Positions 35,251 through 44,468 of a stretch of 64,000 nucleotides of DNA are shown piece by piece. The position numbers and the translations under genes are program-made. The DNA is from Verrucomicrobiales bacterium (GTDB taxonomy: Bacteria; Verrucomicrobiota; Verrucomicrobiia; Verrucomicrobiales; DEV007), in contig DUBC01000052.1 of NCBI GenBank assembly GCA_012960505.1, forward strand, positions 124,001-188,000. Reading direction: 5' to 3'. Below the pieces are notes generated by a model that saw only the letters and a list, made by a program, of their open reading frames with translations, had not been told where the DNA came from and ran no database searches. Position 1 is the first letter of the stretch, and the number at the start of each line of letters is the position of its first letter.

Positions 35251-37965
35251 ATGTCAGTCGAAATACCCAAGGCTTATGAACCTGGTCAAGTAGAAGAAAA
35301 GTGGTTTTCCCAGTGGATAAACGCTAAAGCGTTCCATGCAAATCCATCTGTAGAAAACGAGCATTACAGCATTGTAATCCCGCCACCTAACGTGACGGGT
35401 GTTCTTACGCTCGGTCATGTCTTAAATAATACGATTCAGGACATCCTTGCGAGGCGTGCCCGGGCCGAGGGTAAAGAGGTGCTTTGGCTTCCAGGAACTG
35501 ATCATGCTGGCATTGCCACACAGTCGAAAGTCGAAAAACATTTACGTGATTCTGAAGGTCAAGGGCGACGTGACATTGGGAGGGATGCTTTTTTGGAACG
35601 TTCCTGGGAATGGAAAGAAAAGCATGGAGGAATAATTATTAAACAACTCAAGAAGTTAGGCTGTTCATGTGACTGGGAGCGTGAGCGATTCACGATGGAC
35701 GATGATTACTCAAAGCAAGTCCAGAATTGTTTTGTGCATTTTTTCAATAGCGGGAAGATCTATCGCGGCAAGAGAATGGTTAACTGGTGTCCTTCTTCCT
35801 TGACTGCTCTTTCTGATGAGGAGGTGATCATGAAACCTCAGAAGAGCAAACTCTATTACATGAGGTATGAGATTGCAGATCGGGAAGGAGAATTTTTAGA
35901 GATAGCAACGACACGGCCCGAGACACTCATGGGAGACAGTGCGGTGGCAGTGAATCCAAATGATGATAGGTATTCAGAATTAATAGGTAAGAATGCGGTG
36001 CGTCCTTTTCCAAGAACAGAAATTCCAATCATTGCTGATGAGCATATTGATCCAGAATTTGGAACTGGAGTACTTAAAGTGACCCCGGCTCATGATAAAG
36101 CCGATTTTGAAATAGGGGTTAAGAATGATCTAGAAATAATTGATGTATTAAATCCAGACGGCACACTCAATGCATTGGCTGGAAAAGAATTTGAAGGCAT
36201 TGATCGGTTCAAAGCGCGTGAACTTGTTGCAGAGAAGTTGGATGAGATGGGTTTACTCATTCGTGTCGAAGACTATGAAAATAATGTTGGGTACAGTGAG
36301 AGAGCCGATGTGCCTATTGAGCCTAGAATTTCAATGCAATGGTTCCTTAAATATTCAAAGGTAAGTGAATCTATCGCAGCTGTTTCTGATCGCGAAATTA
36401 AGTTTCGACCCGAGCGCTGGGCAAAGACTTACGCCCATTGGATGGAAAACATACAAGATTGGTGCATTAGCCGCCAACTATGGTGGGGTCATAGGATTCC
36501 CGTTTGGTACCGTAAGGATAGGGCCGAAGAACTTAAATCTGCGCCATCACTGGACAAGGAAACTTGTGGGGACGATTTGCACGTTTCTCTTGAACCTCCT
36601 TCTGATGATGAAAATTGGATCCAGGACGACGATGTTCTTGATACATGGTTTAGTTCGTGGCTGTGGCCTTTTGCAACTATGGATGAAAAGACCAGGGAGA
36701 AATTTTATCCAACTACCGATTTAGTCACTGGACCCGATATCATCTTTTTCTGGGTCGCACGTATGATAATGTCAGGATATGAATTTACTGGGCAGAGACC
36801 ATTTGCGAATGTGTTCTTCACGAGCATTATTCGTGATAAAAAGGGGAGGAAGATGTCCAAGAGTCTGGGGAATTCTCCTGACCCCCTTGATCTTATTGCC
36901 CAGTACGGAGCAGACGCTTTGCGTTTTTCAATTATGAGAATCGCACCTACTGGAACGGACGTTCGGTTCATAGAAAATAAAAAGAAGGATTCTTCTGAGG
37001 GTGTTGACTGTCCACAGGTTGAGGAGGGGCGTAATTTTGCAAATAAACTTTGGAATGCATCGCGGTTCCGTCAGATGCAGGGTGGTCCTGAAGGATTGTG
37101 TCAGTTACCTGATATTAATAATTTATCAATTTACGATATTGATATCCTTTCAAAATTGGACGCGCTCATAGAAGAAATAAGCATATCCTATTCAGCATAT
37201 AAATTCCAGGAAATCGCAAATAAGCTGTATGATTTTTTCTGGAGTGAGTTCTGTGATTGGTACCTCGAGTCTATCAAGCAATATTTCAGGGATGATGCGG
37301 ATCCAGGCCGCAGGGAGACGGTTCTCATTGTCGTTGATATTGTGTTTGCACGGTTCCTTCAGCAACTGCACCCCTACATGCCTCATATCACCGAAGAATT
37401 ATGGGAAAAATTTGGTTTTGCAGAAAATGGGGAGCTCCTGATGAGAGTTCGCCTCCCAGAGAATCCTGTGACGGAAGGACTAGATTCTCAGTTAGTTGAG
37501 ACGGCCAAGGAAAGGACAAACGCAATTCACGAGGCAACTACTCGGGCCAGGCACCTAAAGGCTCAATATAATCTTGCTGCAAATCGTAATGTGAAATTTT
37601 ACCTTCATCCTTCGGTTGAATGGGCAATCGAAGAATTGGAAACTTTGAAGATCCTTAGCGGTGCTGGCGAGATCTCTGTTTCAGAGTCTTATGATCCCAG
37701 TGCAGGTACTCCGACTTTTCTAACACCTATCGGAAAAATGTACATGCCCCTTGAGGGACTCGTTGATATTGAGGCAGAAAAGAAGAGAATCACTAAGGAT
37801 ATAGATAAGGCCAAGAAGGATCTAAAACAAATTAATGATAAATTATCGAATTCCAAGTTCACGGAAAGGGCGCCGGCAGAAGTTGTTCAGGAAAACCTTG
37901 ATCGCAAGGATGATCTTAGAAAAAAGTTAGAACAGCTTGACGAAATGTTGCAGAATTTATCATAA
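35251..37965 (+). CDS. valS: Valyl-tRNA synthetase
   Basis: Charges tRNA-Val. A class I enzyme of 904 residues with the HIGH-type motif in PPPNVTGVLTLGHVLNNTIQ, the CP1 editing domain (TTRPETLMGDSAVAVNP), KMSKSLGNSPDPLDLI, the anticodon-binding domain and the C-terminal coiled coil (IEAEKKRITKDIDKAKKDL) typical of bacterial ValRS. No T-box leader is seen upstream. Confidence 0.95.
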   Translation: MSVEIPKAYEPGQVEEKWFSQWINAKAFHANPSVENEHYSIVIPPPNVTGVLTLGHVLNNTIQDILARRARAEGKEVLWLPGTDHAGIATQSKVEKHLRDSEGQGRRDIGRDAFLERSWEWKEKHGGIIIKQLKKLGCSCDWERERFTMDDDYSKQVQNCFVHFFNSGKIYRGKRMVNWCPSSLTALSDEEVIMKPQKSKLYYMRYEIADREGEFLEIATTRPETLMGDSAVAVNPNDDRYSELIGKNAVRPFPRTEIPIIADEHIDPEFGTGVLKVTPAHDKADFEIGVKNDLEIIDVLNPDGTLNALAGKEFEGIDRFKARELVAEKLDEMGLLIRVEDYENNVGYSERADVPIEPRISMQWFLKYSKVSESIAAVSDREIKFRPERWAKTYAHWMENIQDWCISRQLWWGHRIPVWYRKDRAEELKSAPSLDKETCGDDLHVSLEPPSDDENWIQDDDVLDTWFSSWLWPFATMDEKTREKFYPTTDLVTGPDIIFFWVARMIMSGYEFTGQRPFANVFFTSIIRDKKGRKMSKSLGNSPDPLDLIAQYGADALRFSIMRIAPTGTDVRFIENKKKDSSEGVDCPQVEEGRNFANKLWNASRFRQMQGGPEGLCQLPDINNLSIYDIDILSKLDALIEEISISYSAYKFQEIANKLYDFFWSEFCDWYLESIKQYFRDDADPGRRETVLIVVDIVFARFLQQLHPYMPHITEELWEKFGFAENGELLMRVRLPENPVTEGLDSQLVETAKERTNAIHEATTRARHLKAQYNLAANRNVKFYLHPSVEWAIEELETLKILSGAGEISVSESYDPSAGTPTFLTPIGKMYMPLEGLVDIEAEKKRITKDIDKAKKDLKQINDKLSNSKFTERAPAEVVQENLDRKDDLRKKLEQLDEMLQNLS

Positions 37966-38038
37966 AGCTGTAAAACTCTTACTACTGTATTGTTCCATTA
38001 TGTTATTGTAAGGGACACAATTAATAATCATTAGTTTA

Positions 38039-38899
38039 TTGGATACGAAGCAAAATATTCCTGAACATAGCACTGATAAGGATGAATTATCAGAAGCTAA
38101 AGATTTGTCCTTAAATTGGGAATCGGCGGAGGCTGATATCGCTGAGGGAATTGAAGAAGTCGCTGAAGTGATTGTCAAAGGGACAGTGGAACTGCATTCA
38201 AAGATGATACGAACTGATAGCTTAATTGATACGAATGCAGTTAACACGGTGTCTTCAGATGATGATTCCGTTTCAAAGGGAAACATTACTCAGCAGCAGG
38301 CCTACGTTGATGAGCCCAAGCAGGAGACAATAGATAAATCCAAGGTTGTTAGTCTTGAAGAATATCGTGAAGGGAAAAGTAGAGCCGATCCTCTTGCAGG
38401 TGGGCGTATTCGTGGGGCTAATAATTTTGCTGAAAAACCAAAGTTTTTTGATGGGAGATTGCTTCGTGCAGTTGAGAGGGGCGTGCCCTATCCACAACCA
38501 GGCAGACTCGTATTTACTAGTATTTTAGTTTTAATCAACCGATTTTTTTTGTTAGCGACAGTGATTGTTCTGCCTCTTGCATTATATTTTGATTCTACCT
38601 TTTTTGGCTTAACTGTTGCTCTTCCTATCATGGTGGTTTTTGTGATTATTGGTCTCATGCATTTTCTAGTAACATTGCGAACGAGGTGCCGTGTTTGTAG
38701 TTGTCAGTTATTTAGGATGCGCCGCTGTGACAAGCACCGTTTAGCACATAATCTTCCTTTGATGGGATATGTCTTTGCCACGGCCCTTCATCTTATCTTA
38801 TTCAAATGGATTCGGTGTATATATTGTGGAACCGCTATACGATTAAAGCCGCGACTCAAAAAAGAACCTGATGACACAGAATCTATTCCCGGTTCCTAG
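38039..38899 (+). CDS. Predicted membrane protein with Cys-pair zinc-like C-terminus
   Basis: I do not recognise the family. The 286-residue product starts at a TTG with no good ribosome binding site, so the start is uncertain. The N-terminal 150 residues are acidic and polar, with VVSLEEYREGKSRADPL. Two hydrophobic segments follow (about 160-180 and 185-210), then CRVCSCQLFRMRRCDKH and, after another hydrophobic stretch, WIRCIYCGTAIRLKP. The paired CxxC/CxC motifs could bind zinc. It lies between valS and dtd, overlapping dtd's 3' end by 17 bases. Confidence 0.5.
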   Translation: MDTKQNIPEHSTDKDELSEAKDLSLNWESAEADIAEGIEEVAEVIVKGTVELHSKMIRTDSLIDTNAVNTVSSDDDSVSKGNITQQQAYVDEPKQETIDKSKVVSLEEYREGKSRADPLAGGRIRGANNFAEKPKFFDGRLLRAVERGVPYPQPGRLVFTSILVLINRFFLLATVIVLPLALYFDSTFFGLTVALPIMVVFVIIGLMHFLVTLRTRCRVCSCQLFRMRRCDKHRLAHNLPLMGYVFATALHLILFKWIRCIYCGTAIRLKPRLKKEPDDTESIPGS

Positions 38900-39335
38900 A
38901 GTCAATCCATATTGTTACAGGGCCATTATTCGTGAGAGAGACTTGCATTGAAGCTCCAAATTTCCCTGTTGATACAGACTTTCCAAATACCGTTTCCATT
39001 TCAGAAATAAATTTTTTATAAAGAGGTATCGCATGCTCTGGCTTGGCTGCTCTGATGAAGGATGGACGGTTTCCTTTCTTGGTATTTGCGTGAAGCGTAA
39101 ATTGACTTACTACAAGCATCTCGCCACCGATGTCTGATAATGAAAGGTTCATCTGTCCGGCTCCATCATCAAAGATCCGTATCTTTGAGACTTTGCCCGT
39201 TAGCCACAATACATCCTCTTCTGTATCGGCAGACTCAATTCCAAGTAAAATAAGAAGGCCAGTTCCAATTTTGCTATAAGGCTCTTTCCCAATAGAAACA
39301 GAAGCTTCTCTTACTCTTTGAATTAGTGCTCGCAT
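38883..39335 (-). CDS. dtd: D-aminoacyl-tRNA deacylase
   Basis: Removes D-amino acids mischarged on tRNA. A 150-residue protein beginning MRALIQRVREASVSIG with the family's two motifs: SQFTLHANTKKGNRPSFIRA (the SQFTL motif) and a C-terminal SLTNNGPVTIWID, where the usual is NxGPVT. It overlaps the 3' end of the preceding membrane protein gene on the opposite strand. Confidence 0.94.
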   Translation of the reverse strand: MRALIQRVREASVSIGKEPYSKIGTGLLILLGIESADTEEDVLWLTGKVSKIRIFDDGAGQMNLSLSDIGGEMLVVSQFTLHANTKKGNRPSFIRAAKPEHAIPLYKKFISEMETVFGKSVSTGKFGASMQVSLTNNGPVTIWIDSRNRE

Positions 39336-39501
39336 GAATCATTTAAAATCTACTGACGGAGGATGCAGTAGATTGATTTATTCTATTATAATGTATTTTT
39401 ACCTTCAAAATAAAGTCTTCAGGAAATCAAAATGCAATTAGATCTTGGAATTTATAAGCATTGCTTAAGTAATATCATTAGTGAAAAAGTTTTTCAGGGG
39501 A

Positions 39502-39530
39502 TTGACAGTCATCATAGTTAAGGATATCTA
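39502..39530 (+). promoter_or_regulatory. Possible tRNA-Cys promoter
   Basis: A perfect -35 TTGACA at 39502-39507 is followed after 17 bases by TATCTA at 39525-39530, a weak -10. The start site would lie near 39537, about 40 bases before the tRNA. A 5-bp hairpin (39538-39551) sits in the leader. Confidence 0.4.
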
Positions 39531-39575
39531 ACTTGCTCGCCTCACAAGGCGAAACCGATTACGCTTCGGGCAAAT

Positions 39576-39647
39576 GGCGAGGTAGCAAAGTGGTAATGCG
39601 CTGGTCTGCAAAACCGGTATTCGCGGGTTCGATTCCCGCCCTCGCCT
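39576..39647 (+). tRNA. tRNA-Cys (anticodon GCA)
   Basis: The cloverleaf is complete over 72 nt. The acceptor GGCGAGG pairs with CCTCGCC. The anticodon stem is CTGGT/ACCGG with loop CTGCAAA, giving GCA at 39608-39610. The T arm is GCGGG-TTCGATT-CCCGC. The discriminator base is T, as required by CysRS. CCA is not encoded. It is the only tRNA found in the window, in an otherwise gene-free stretch of about 390 bases between dtd and the S9 peptidase. Confidence 0.97.
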
Positions 39648-39728
39648 TTCTTTTGAGTTATTGTAGGCATAACAAAGTTTTGTGTATTGTCTTAGGGTCA
39701 ATTTCAGATCATTTTTATTCAATAATTC

Positions 39729-41978
39729 ATGAAAACATCTTGTCGTTTAATTTTATCATTTGTCCTTAAGGCCTCAGTCTTCATATGGGTTTCCTTTATC
39801 TTTACTGGTATTTCGAAGGGTAATGTTTACAAGAGCCGGATCAATGCTCAGTGGTCCGAGAACAAGTCACATTTCTGGTACCGCAATGACTTGGCTAAAG
39901 GGCAACGCGAATTTATTTTGGTTGATATGATTAAAGGCATGCGTCGTCTGGCTTTTGATCATAAAAAGTTGGCAGCCTCATTGTCCAAAATTAGTCAAAA
40001 TCAAGTAGAGACGAATAAACTTCCAATCCATGGACTGAGTTTTGACTTAAATAATAACACGGTTTCTTTCCGCGCCTTTGGGCGGTTCTTTATTTGTGAA
40101 CTCAAGACCCATGAACTGACTCAACTTGAAAAACCTAAAAATGTAACCAAGGAGAGAAGATCTGAAACAAAAGATTACAACAATAACAAAGGGCGAAAGC
40201 CCAGGTCCTACAGGCCGAGCAGAGAAATGTCTCCTGACGGTAATTGGAGAGCTTTCGTTCGTGACCATAATGTCTTTGTACGCGCAACGAAAGGAGAGGA
40301 GGAAATTCAGTTAAGTAAGGATGGCAAGGATAGAAACTCCTACCAGGCCCCTTACTGGGCACCTAATTCAAAGAACCTTTTTGTTTTCCGAGTACAGCCA
40401 AGAGCTATAGGAGACGTTCACTTGGTTGAATCATCTCCCAAGGACGGTGGCCGAGCCAACCTTCGTACTCGCCGCTATGCATTGCCTGGGGATAAGTTCA
40501 CTGCTCATGAACTAAATCATTTCGATATTGAAAAGAAAACCCATACAAAACCCGAGGTCGGCAGCATTGATTTCAGGGAACCCCGACTAAAATGGACTCG
40601 GGATGGCAGATATTTCAGGTACCAGAAAATTGATCGTGGCCATCAGCGGTTTCGTGTCATTGAGGTGGACACATTTACTGGGAAATTCCGCAATATCATT
40701 GACGAGGTTGCCGAGACTTTTATATGGACAGAGCATCCAAAGGATCTTGGGGTTCCCTTGGTCAATTGGTTGGATAAGACAAATGAAATCATTTACCTTT
40801 CGGAAAAGGATGGATGGCGGCACCTCTATCTGATTGATGTTAAGGCAGGCAAAACCAAGAATCAGATCACCAAAGGTAAGTTCGTTGTTCGCTATGTGGA
40901 CTCGATTGATAAGGATAAGAGGCAGATATGGTTCAGAGCCTCGGGCCTAGATAAGGGGCAGGATCCTTATCTTATGCACTATTACCGAGTCAATTTCGAT
41001 GGAACGGGATTCACGGCCCTCACTGAGGGAAATGGCTGGCATAATATTACCTATTCTCCTGATCGGAAATATATCATCGATCAATATTCTCGCGTAGACA
41101 TGGCACCGGTCCATAATTTGCGACGCGTCTCGGACGGGAGCCTAGTATGTGAACTTGAAAAGGCAGACATTACCGAGCTTGAAGCGAGTGGGTGGAAAGC
41201 TCCTGAGGTTTTCAGGGCCAGTGGGCGTGACGGTAAGACCGGTATCTGGGGCATAATTGCCAGGCCCAAGGACTTTGATCCAAAAAAGAAGTACCCAGTC
41301 CTTGAGGACATGTATGCGGGCCCCCATGATTCCTACGTGCCTAAACAATTTAGTGCTGGTAGGCGTTTTTCTTCATGGACGGACATGGGATTTGTAGTGG
41401 TAAAAATTGATGGCATGGGAACCGCGAACCGGTCCAAAGCCTTCCATGATGTTTGTTGGCAAAATCTTAAAGATGCCGGGTTCCCTGACAGGATTTTGTG
41501 GCATAAGGCCTATGCTGAAAAGAATCCATGGTACGATATTTCGAGGGTAGGTATTCATGGAGGATCAGCCGGGGGCCAAAGTTCGACCGGAGCACTACTC
41601 TTTCACCCCGAATTTTACAAGGTCGCTGTATCATCCTGTGGATGCCATGATAATAGGATGGACAAGGCCTCCTGGAATGAGCAGTGGATGGGATATCCGG
41701 TAGGACCTCATTATTCAGAATCATCTAATATTGATAATGCTCACCGACTACGTGGGCGTTTGCTTCTGATCGTTGGCGAACTGGATAACAATGTTCCACC
41801 AGAGTCAACTCTCAGGCTCGCTGATGCGCTCATCAAGGCGAACAAGGACTATGATATGATTGTCGTTCCTGGAGCAGGGCATGGAGGAGGAGGCCGGCAC
41901 GGAGACCGAAGGCGCAAGGATTTTTTCCGTAAGTATTTGCTGGGCATTGAGCGTCCCAATTACAATCTGACTAACTAA
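39729..41978 (+). CDS. S9 family peptidase (dipeptidyl peptidase IV-like)
   Basis: A 749-residue exported serine peptidase with a signal or membrane anchor (FVLKASVFIWVSFIFTGISK). The N-terminal beta-propeller (about 60-480) has MSPDGNWRAFVRD and WAPNSKNLFVFRV. The alpha/beta-hydrolase domain holds the nucleophile in GIHGGSAGGQSSTG, Asp in IVGELDNNVPPEST and His in VVPGAGHGGGGRHG. It begins a five-gene same-strand run; the next gene starts 11 bases downstream. Confidence 0.9.
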   Translation: MKTSCRLILSFVLKASVFIWVSFIFTGISKGNVYKSRINAQWSENKSHFWYRNDLAKGQREFILVDMIKGMRRLAFDHKKLAASLSKISQNQVETNKLPIHGLSFDLNNNTVSFRAFGRFFICELKTHELTQLEKPKNVTKERRSETKDYNNNKGRKPRSYRPSREMSPDGNWRAFVRDHNVFVRATKGEEEIQLSKDGKDRNSYQAPYWAPNSKNLFVFRVQPRAIGDVHLVESSPKDGGRANLRTRRYALPGDKFTAHELNHFDIEKKTHTKPEVGSIDFREPRLKWTRDGRYFRYQKIDRGHQRFRVIEVDTFTGKFRNIIDEVAETFIWTEHPKDLGVPLVNWLDKTNEIIYLSEKDGWRHLYLIDVKAGKTKNQITKGKFVVRYVDSIDKDKRQIWFRASGLDKGQDPYLMHYYRVNFDGTGFTALTEGNGWHNITYSPDRKYIIDQYSRVDMAPVHNLRRVSDGSLVCELEKADITELEASGWKAPEVFRASGRDGKTGIWGIIARPKDFDPKKKYPVLEDMYAGPHDSYVPKQFSAGRRFSSWTDMGFVVVKIDGMGTANRSKAFHDVCWQNLKDAGFPDRILWHKAYAEKNPWYDISRVGIHGGSAGGQSSTGALLFHPEFYKVAVSSCGCHDNRMDKASWNEQWMGYPVGPHYSESSNIDNAHRLRGRLLLIVGELDNNVPPESTLRLADALIKANKDYDMIVVPGAGHGGGGRHGDRRRKDFFRKYLLGIERPNYNLTN

Positions 41979-41989
41979 AAATATATTGC

Positions 41990-43228
41990 GTGGATACCGT
42001 AATTAAAGAGATTAGAGCCGATGATCGCAGGTTTGACCTGTTGGACGGGGCCGGTTCTGATGCCGTTCACAAAGATCCTCAATACGGTTATGGGGTTACT
42101 CGGCTCATCAGTTCGGATTCACAATGCTCTGGAACGGGCATTGCTTATACTCTTGGAGGAGGCACCGATCTGGTCAGTTCTGCAATTAAATTGCTCTCGG
42201 AGCCACTCATTGGTAAGGAAATTGAGGAGTTGATGTCTGAATTTGGTGCCTTCCAGCGTTCCATCGCTGAGCATCACCAGATCCGGTGGCTTGGTCCTCA
42301 CAAGGGCGTCATTCATCTTGCTTTGGCCTCTATTACCAATGCCTGTTTTGACCTATGGGCCAAATCTCGCGGAGTTCCTCTATGGAAATTACTCTTGGAT
42401 TTGAAACCTAAAGAAGTGATTGGACTGATCGATTTTTCTTATCTTGAGGAGGTCCTCACCGCTGATGAGGCTTTTGCCATTCTGAAAGAGAAGTTACCGA
42501 CAAGAAAAAACAGGGAAGGTCTACTCAATGAAGGATATCCAGGCTATGACACCTCTGTTGGATGGTTCGCATACAGCGATGAGCGGATCATGGAGAATGC
42601 TCGTAAGGCCATGGATAAGGGCTTTACCGCAATGAAACTTAAAGTTGGTTCTCCTGAACCGGAACGGGACATAAGAAGAGCCACTTTGGTCCGTGAAGCG
42701 GTGGGTGACTCTGCCAGAATCATGGTCGATGCGAATCAGGCATGGTCACTGCCAAAGGCCTTGAAGGTTTGTGAGCAACTCAAAGAAATGGACCCTTACT
42801 GGGTCGAGGAACCTACGCAGCCAGATGATATTCTTGCTCACCAAAAAATTGCGAAGGCCATCAATCCGATTCCTGTGGCCGTTGGTGAAGCAGTGAGCAA
42901 CCGGATCATCTGGAAAAACTTTCTTGAAGCTGAAGCGGTAGGGGTAGTGCAGGCCGATTGCACCAGGCTCGCAGGAATCAGTGAGTACTTGGCAGTGTCC
43001 ATTCTCTCAACCAAGTACCCTGTTAAGGTCATACCTCATGTCGGGGACATGGGCCAGATCCATCATCATTTGGTCTTTTTCAATCACATTGCCCTTGGTC
43101 ATGAGAAATATTTTTTGGAGTACATTCCACACCTCAGGGAGCATTTTCGTTTCCCTGCCGTTGTCACAGACGGGGCATACCAAGTTCCTCAGGAACCGGG
43201 GTGCTCGACGGACCTTAATCCTGATTAA
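41990..43228 (+). CDS. L-fuconate dehydratase
   Basis: Enolase-superfamily enzyme that dehydrates L-fuconate to 2-keto-3-deoxy-L-fuconate. All the catalytic residues line up one position before those of Xanthomonas FucD: Lys218 in MKLKVG (with Lys216), metal ligands Asp247 (VDANQAW), Glu273 (WVEEPT) and Glu300 (VGEAVSN), and His350 (IPHVGD). The 412-residue length is normal. The start is GTG, 11 bases after the S9 peptidase stop. The neighbouring enzyme and symporter indicate a deoxysugar-acid route. The assignment is strong by motif spacing. Confidence 0.85.
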   Translation: MDTVIKEIRADDRRFDLLDGAGSDAVHKDPQYGYGVTRLISSDSQCSGTGIAYTLGGGTDLVSSAIKLLSEPLIGKEIEELMSEFGAFQRSIAEHHQIRWLGPHKGVIHLALASITNACFDLWAKSRGVPLWKLLLDLKPKEVIGLIDFSYLEEVLTADEAFAILKEKLPTRKNREGLLNEGYPGYDTSVGWFAYSDERIMENARKAMDKGFTAMKLKVGSPEPERDIRRATLVREAVGDSARIMVDANQAWSLPKALKVCEQLKEMDPYWVEEPTQPDDILAHQKIAKAINPIPVAVGEAVSNRIIWKNFLEAEAVGVVQADCTRLAGISEYLAVSILSTKYPVKVIPHVGDMGQIHHHLVFFNHIALGHEKYFLEYIPHLREHFRFPAVVTDGAYQVPQEPGCSTDLNPD

Positions 43229-43289
43229 CTGTGAAAAAGAACTTCTCATAGGCTGAATAACTCATCATTATCCATGGAAAGCATTCTCA

Positions 43290-44459
43290 ATGAGCTTAAT
43301 TAAGATCGTCACCATAAAGCATGCGAATCGTTCTATCTGGGGGCACCTTGCCGAGCGTGAAAAGTCACTGCCTCTGGTGACTCCGCTGGACATTTATCCG
43401 CAGTTTCAGGAAACGCGAGGCTCCTGGTTCTGGGACTCAGGCATGGCTGTGGTTGAAATTGAGACGGAGGACGGGGTGACCGGATCAGGTTGGTGTGAGG
43501 ATGGCTGCGATACGATCAAGAACTTCATTGAACTTCATCTTAAAAACCTTCTGATCGGGCAAGAAGCTTCCGAGATCGAGGGACTCTGGGACCGTCTTTT
43601 CCGTGCCTCACTACCCTACGGTCGTAAAGGAGCAGCACTCCATGCCATCAGTGCAATTGATATCGCTCTCTGGGACATTGCCGGGAAAGTTGTAGGAAAA
43701 CCCGTATACGAATTATTGGGAGGTCCGGTCCGAGACCCGATCCCTGTCTATGCGTCTGCCCTTCACCCGGTAGGTCATGAAAAGGTCGCTGCGGAGGCCA
43801 AGACGTATGTGGAGCAGGGATACAAGGCAATGAAGATGAGGTTTCCTTATGGTCCCGGGGAAGGTGTCAAAGGAATGAGAACAAACGAGGAACATATTGC
43901 CAATGTACGTGATGCGGTCGGTGATGATATTGAGATTATGGCGGATGCCTATATGGGATGGGATTTTCTGTATGCAAAGAAAATGGTGCGAATGCTTGAG
44001 CCTTATAGGCTTGCGTGGCTGGAGGAGGCTTTCCTGCCTGATGACTTGAACAGTTACGCGAAGCTTCGTCAGGAAACTGATATTCCAATCTCGGGCGGTG
44101 AGCATGAATATACGAGGTTCGGGTTCCAACAGATAATTGAGAAAGAGGCGATGGATATTCTGCAACCTGACCTTCGCAGGTGCGGAGGTATTACTGAGGG
44201 AAGAAAGATTGCCGCGCTTGCCTATTCGGCTGGCTTGCCTGTGATACCTCATGCGTACGGAGTCACTCACATTCACTTTGCATTGGGCACGGTCAATTGT
44301 CCGATGATTGAATATTTTCCGATGCCTTGTTGGGACTCTTTACCGGACGTTGAGGTTGAGCCGATCTTTCATGGTGAACCTCAGCCTGAGAATGGAGTCG
44401 TCCGGATGACTCAGGAACCCGGTCTCGGGGTAAGCGTAAATCCCAAGATTTTCTCATAA
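43290..44459 (+). CDS. Enolase-superfamily sugar-acid dehydratase, L-rhamnonate dehydratase-like
   Basis: A 389-residue enolase-superfamily protein. It has ALHAISAIDIALWDIAGKVV and a catalytic Lys in KAMKMRFPYGPG. Metal ligands are in IMADAYMGWD, WLEEAFLP and ISGGEHEYTRFGF; a His is in VIPHAYG. The GEHEYTRFGF and ALGTVNCPMIEYF stretches match L-rhamnonate dehydratase rather than galactonate or mandelate enzymes. Its partner L-fuconate dehydratase is immediately upstream and a symporter downstream, fitting co-catabolism of rhamnose and fucose. Substrate remains inferred. Confidence 0.75.
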   Translation: MSLIKIVTIKHANRSIWGHLAEREKSLPLVTPLDIYPQFQETRGSWFWDSGMAVVEIETEDGVTGSGWCEDGCDTIKNFIELHLKNLLIGQEASEIEGLWDRLFRASLPYGRKGAALHAISAIDIALWDIAGKVVGKPVYELLGGPVRDPIPVYASALHPVGHEKVAAEAKTYVEQGYKAMKMRFPYGPGEGVKGMRTNEEHIANVRDAVGDDIEIMADAYMGWDFLYAKKMVRMLEPYRLAWLEEAFLPDDLNSYAKLRQETDIPISGGEHEYTRFGFQQIIEKEAMDILQPDLRRCGGITEGRKIAALAYSAGLPVIPHAYGVTHIHFALGTVNCPMIEYFPMPCWDSLPDVEVEPIFHGEPQPENGVVRMTQEPGLGVSVNPKIFS

Positions 44460-44468
44460 TCAAAAGCT

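Noticed and set aside
43713..44276. 187-codon open frame antisense to the rhamnonate dehydratase-like gene
   Set aside because: Same reason: overlaps a clear enolase-superfamily gene completely, with no recognisable features.
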